A stretch of 64,000 nucleotides of DNA, from NCBI RefSeq assembly GCF_000953715.1, contig NZ_LN824141.1, forward strand, positions 1,052,676 through 1,116,675. The letters are read 5' to 3'. The notes beneath the pieces were generated by a model. The model made no database searches. It saw only the letters and a program-made list of their open reading frames with translations, and was not told where the DNA came from. Numbering within the stretch: position 1 is the first letter of the stretch; each line of letters begins with the position of its first letter. The position numbers were made by a program, and so were the translations under genes. Positions 60,930 to 64,000 of this stretch are shown here, piece by piece. This DNA is from Defluviitoga tunisiensis. GTDB lineage: Bacteria; Thermotogota; Thermotogae; Petrotogales; Petrotogaceae.

Positions 60930-62978
60930 ATGAGAGATCAGAGACTAAGCACAGAAGAAATAGGCGAGATATTAGACATGTATGAATCTTCATCAGAGAT
61001 GCACACGGGGGCCGTTATAAGAATAGATTTGTCAAATCATAAGATTTTGTACTCATCAAATTTTAAGAGAGTGACCGGCTTTGGAAAAGATGAAATCCCT
61101 AGAAATCTAGATGAATTAATAAAATTATTGCGAGAAGAAGATTTTCACAGGTTTCAGCACAATTTAAATAATTATGATTATGGTAGTGAATGGATTTTAA
61201 GAGTATCGTTAAAGGAAAAACGTGAAGGCTTTGATAATTTTGAATTAGTTGGAAAGAAAAAACGAATGGATGATAGGGATATCATATATATATTGATTAG
61301 AAATACTAAACAGAAGTACGGAAGGATAACTCCTGAAACTTTCTTTCCAAAAGATGTGTTTGATAATTCCCAGCAGGCTATTGTAATAACTGATAAAAAC
61401 AATAAAGTAGTAACGATTAATAAGGCTTTTAGTGATATGATGGGTTATTCTCTTGAAGAAGTAGTTGGAAAAGATCCCCATTTTTGGTCTTCTAATATGC
61501 ATGATAAAACTTTTTATCAGAGAATGTGGTATGACCTTAAGACGAAGGGATTTTGGAATGGTAGGATAATCAATAAGAAAAAGAATGGAGAAATCATTTT
61601 TACATATTCGAATATCTTTGAAATTAAGGGGTACAACAACGAGCTAATAGGCTATATTGCAATCAATTCTGATATAACTACTAATATTAAAAGAGAAGAA
61701 GAGCTTACCAGGGTACATAAGTATGACTTTCAAACATGGTTGCCAAATAAAGAATTTCTATTAGAGAAAATGAGAGATGTTATTTCAAAAACTACAGTGA
61801 ATAGTGATGCAGAATATGTCCTAATAGTGATAAAGATTAATAAAATGCACGAGTTACCTATAGTTTATGATTTTGAGAAAACAAACATTATTATAAAAGA
61901 AATAACAGAAAGAGTTACGAAAATTGCAGCGAACGATTTTTTTGTTTCAAGAATTGCTGATGACGAATTTGCTTTATTTGGAAGTCTTAACTCTTTAGAG
62001 AATATAGAAGAAATTTCAAATACATTAATTAAAACATTAGCAGAGCCTTTGCAAATATTTGGAGAAAAAGCATTTATTAAAGCAAGAATTGGTATCAGTA
62101 CTTATCCTCATAATTCAAATGATCCTGAGCAGTTGATAAATCAAGCTAGAACGGCGTTAAACGTTTCTTCAAAAAACGATATCAACTTTTATTCACCAGA
62201 TTTATCTAATTTGATAAAATATGAAAATCTTATTGAAGAAGAGATATATCAGGCCCTACAGAACAATAAGCTTGTATTATTTTTTCAGCCACAGATAGAA
62301 ACACGTAATTTTGAGTTAATAGGTGCAGAGGCTTTAGTTAGGTTACAAAAGAGCGACGGCACTATTTTATCTCCTATGGACTTTTTAGAGGTTGCAAAGA
62401 AAAAAGGGTTGATGACTGAGATAGATAGATTTGTTTTAGAAAGTACTACTAAAATAGCTAAAGAACTGAATTCTTCAAAGAATAGATTAAAGGTATTTTT
62501 TAATGTTTCTAAATCTTTTTTTGAAGATGAAGATTTTTTGAATTTTATTGAGATTGTTTTGGATAAGTATGGTATAGATCCTTCGTGTTTAGGGGTTGAA
62601 CTGACTGAGGAGATTTTCATTGATGACTTTTATTCTGCACAGAAAAAGATTAATGCCTTAAAAAAAATGGGGCTGCAAATAGCTTTAGATGATTTTGGTA
62701 CAGGTTTTTCTTCATTGTCATATCTTAACAAGTTAAGGATTGACAAAATAAAGATCGATAAATCTTTTGTTGATGACCTTTTAAAAAGTGAGTCTTCAAA
62801 AAGGCTCGTCTCTAGTATAATTTCTATGTCTCATATTTTAGGGCTTGAAGTTATTGCAGAAGGGGTAGAAACAGAAGAACAGTTGTCCTTTCTTCAATCA
62901 AAAGGATGTTATGAAATACAGGGTTATTATTTTAGTAAACCTCTTCCTTTACCTGAATTTGTAGAATCATTTTGTTAA
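60930..62978 (+). CDS. PAS-GGDEF-EAL cyclic-di-GMP protein, probably a phosphodiesterase
   Basis: 682 residues from ATG 60930 (AAGGTGG upstream). Two PAS-like domains (about 10-125 and 140-260; FDNSQQAIVITDKNNKVVTI NKAF). The GGDEF domain is degenerate at its signature (RIADDEFALFG), so cyclase activity is unlikely. The EAL domain keeps its catalytic points: GAEALVRL, GVELTEEIF, ALDDFGTGFSSLSYLNKL, KIDKSF and IAEGVETEEQ. It should break down c-di-GMP and could affect motility of this flagellated cell. Confidence 0.92.
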   Translation: MRDQRLSTEEIGEILDMYESSSEMHTGAVIRIDLSNHKILYSSNFKRVTGFGKDEIPRNLDELIKLLREEDFHRFQHNLNNYDYGSEWILRVSLKEKREGFDNFELVGKKKRMDDRDIIYILIRNTKQKYGRITPETFFPKDVFDNSQQAIVITDKNNKVVTINKAFSDMMGYSLEEVVGKDPHFWSSNMHDKTFYQRMWYDLKTKGFWNGRIINKKKNGEIIFTYSNIFEIKGYNNELIGYIAINSDITTNIKREEELTRVHKYDFQTWLPNKEFLLEKMRDVISKTTVNSDAEYVLIVIKINKMHELPIVYDFEKTNIIIKEITERVTKIAANDFFVSRIADDEFALFGSLNSLENIEEISNTLIKTLAEPLQIFGEKAFIKARIGISTYPHNSNDPEQLINQARTALNVSSKNDINFYSPDLSNLIKYENLIEEEIYQALQNNKLVLFFQPQIETRNFELIGAEALVRLQKSDGTILSPMDFLEVAKKKGLMTEIDRFVLESTTKIAKELNSSKNRLKVFFNVSKSFFEDEDFLNFIEIVLDKYGIDPSCLGVELTEEIFIDDFYSAQKKINALKKMGLQIALDDFGTGFSSLSYLNKLRIDKIKIDKSFVDDLLKSESSKRLVSSIISMSHILGLEVIAEGVETEEQLSFLQSKGCYEIQGYYFSKPLPLPEFVESFC

Positions 62979-62991
62979 AGACTAATATTTA

Positions 62992-64000
62992 TTATTCTTT
63001 CTTTAATGCTAGTAGTGCACCAACATTAATTTTATTGATTTCATAGGTGTCTAACAGCTCAACGCCAGTTTCAGGGTTGCCCGCTTCATAACTATATATT
63101 TTTCTTATGGCGATATTTGTGAATAATTCTTGACGTTGGGCTACTATTGCATCAACAACACCTTTTTCAAGAAGTTCAATGTTTTTGGGGATATTATCAA
63201 AACCTATAAAAATTTTATCTGTTAAATTGCATTTCTTTTTGAGTATTTCAACCATTTCGCAAAAATGTGCATCAAGCCCCGCCATTAGATCAAAATGTGG
63301 ATATTTTCTTACTAGCTCTTCTAAATTTTTTATTCTGTCAGTTGTGTTTATCTTTCCATAGTCCATTGCAATTATTTTTAGATTTTTGTGTTTTTTTAGC
63401 TCGTCTTCTACACCTGTTAAACGTTCTACCATATTTGTTCGATTTCTGTCTGTCATACTGATTATTACGTCGCCTTTTTCTTTGTTTTTAAGGTGCTTGG
63501 CTATTACTTCACCCATTTTTATTCCAGCAGCATAATTATCTGTACCGATAAAGCTTAGTCTTTTGCTGTTTAGACAATCAGAGTCAATACATATTGTTTT
63601 AATGCCTTTTGCATCTAGATTGTTGATTATATTGACAAAACGTTCACTGTCTGCCGGGGTTAATATTAAATAATCTATACCCTTTTCTTCAAGTTCCCTT
63701 ATCTTTTCTATTTGTCTTTCGAACCTTTGAGCACCAGCTTCTGGACAGTTTACCAAAAATTCATAACCATACCTCTCGGCAGTTTTTTGTCCGTTTCTTA
63801 TCATTTCGGTAATAAATGGGTGATCCTCAGGTAGAAGATGTACAAAACCGATCTTTTTTACCTTCTTTTCTTGTACATCTATATTGTAATTAGCTATCCC
63901 AGTACTTACTTCTTGAACTGTTTTCATTAATTTTTGGGCAAGGTCAAATAGCATGAGGTTGGATTCTTTTTGCATTTCGCTAATTGACTGAGCTTCCTCT
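62992..64000 (-). CDS. Sugar-binding (type 1 periplasmic-like) domain protein with coiled-coil N-terminus, 5' end outside window
   Basis: At least 335 residues; the frame is open to the window edge (EEAQSISEMQKESNLMLFDL AQKL). The visible N-terminus is a helical coiled-coil-like linker, not a signal peptide or HTH. From KKIGFVHLLPEDHPFITEM on it is a type 1 periplasmic-binding fold (YLILTPADSERFVNIINNLD, FIGTDNYAAGIKMGEVIA, MAGLDAHFCEMVEILKK), like ribose/LacI-type sensors. A signalling protein (chemoreceptor- or kinase-like) carrying its ligand domain at the C-terminus is possible; a regulator or truncated binding protein cannot be excluded. Confidence 0.7.
   Translation of the reverse strand, partial: EEAQSISEMQKESNLMLFDLAQKLMKTVQEVSTGIANYNIDVQEKKVKKIGFVHLLPEDHPFITEMIRNGQKTAERYGYEFLVNCPEAGAQRFERQIEKIRELEEKGIDYLILTPADSERFVNIINNLDAKGIKTICIDSDCLNSKRLSFIGTDNYAAGIKMGEVIAKHLKNKEKGDVIISMTDRNRTNMVERLTGVEDELKKHKNLKIIAMDYGKINTTDRIKNLEELVRKYPHFDLMAGLDAHFCEMVEILKKKCNLTDKIFIGFDNIPKNIELLEKGVVDAIVAQRQELFTNIAIRKIYSYEAGNPETGVELLDTYEINKINVGALLALKKE

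Noticed and set aside
1-64000. tRNA, rRNA and riboswitch search by eye
   Set aside because: No cloverleaf with conserved TTC or CCA-proximal pattern, rRNA segment or known riboswitch core was recognised; short or divergent ones could be missed without a covariance search.

Overview
The window is low-GC bacterial DNA with Gram-negative-like envelope genes, two flagellins, a GH3 glucosidase with a ROK regulator, Rpn-type nuclease copies and several toxin-antitoxin modules. Protein style and gene mix point to the Thermotogota, most likely the Petrotogaceae (Petrotoga/Defluviitoga-like). This is inferred from the proteins; there is no rRNA in the window to confirm it. No tRNA, rRNA or CRISPR array was recognised.

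Layout. 1-2.4 kb: end of an O-antigen ligase/polymerase gene, then decayed fragments (family 2 glycosyltransferase, WecB-like epimerase, peptidoglycan transglycosylase). 2.4-5.8 kb: winged-helix regulator, GT4 glycosyltransferase and a Wzx flippase. 5.8-12.4 kb: repeat arrays, antitoxin fragment, small Cys-rich protein and a frameshifted KAP NTPase. 12.4-19.7 kb: a giant flagellin, HicB/HicA genes and remnants, a methyltransferase and a TPR-GT4-methyltransferase fusion. 20-21.9 kb: repeats, a DnaC-like loader and a winged-helix partner with a dyad-rich upstream region. 21.9-29.6 kb: a wecF-rmlA-wecE-ATP-grasp-SDR-rmlB operon ending in a second Wzx. 29.6-36.1 kb: Rpn fragment, GT4, SH3 protein, a toxin/HTH/SecB-like operon, LpxD-like acyltransferase and a broken outer-membrane barrel. 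36.1-43 kb: FbpABC-type transporter and a two-component system. 43-49.8 kb: repeats, TPR glycosyltransferase and second flagellin with a sigma-28-type promoter. 49.8-53.4 kb: ROK regulator and GH3 beta-glucosidase. 53.4-59.1 kb: HARE-HTH nuclease-like protein, MBL hydrolase, MntA/HepT and Rpn copies. 59.1-64 kb: transglutaminase-like protein, PAS-GGDEF-EAL protein and a sugar-binding-domain protein cut by the window edge.

Two things stand out. First, essentially every long intergenic stretch carries a family of about 26-bp palindromes (arms GAGACG/CGTCTC, always GTAG on one side; about 57 copies), arranged as convergent pairs inside larger mobile-looking units. Five copies of a second, 174-bp element with GGTATAC/GTATACC ends sit next to them. 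Second, 32.4-33.9 kb encodes a RelE-like toxin, an unusual HTH protein and a SecB-like protein in overlapping or close order, which fits a toxin-antitoxin-chaperone (TAC) module with a non-standard antitoxin.

The rml/wec operon can make a dTDP-4-amino-4,6-dideoxygalactose and transfer it to a lipid carrier, but it lacks a WecD acetyltransferase and has an ATP-grasp enzyme instead. Each flagellin has a TPR-glycosyltransferase nearby, which suggests flagellin glycosylation.
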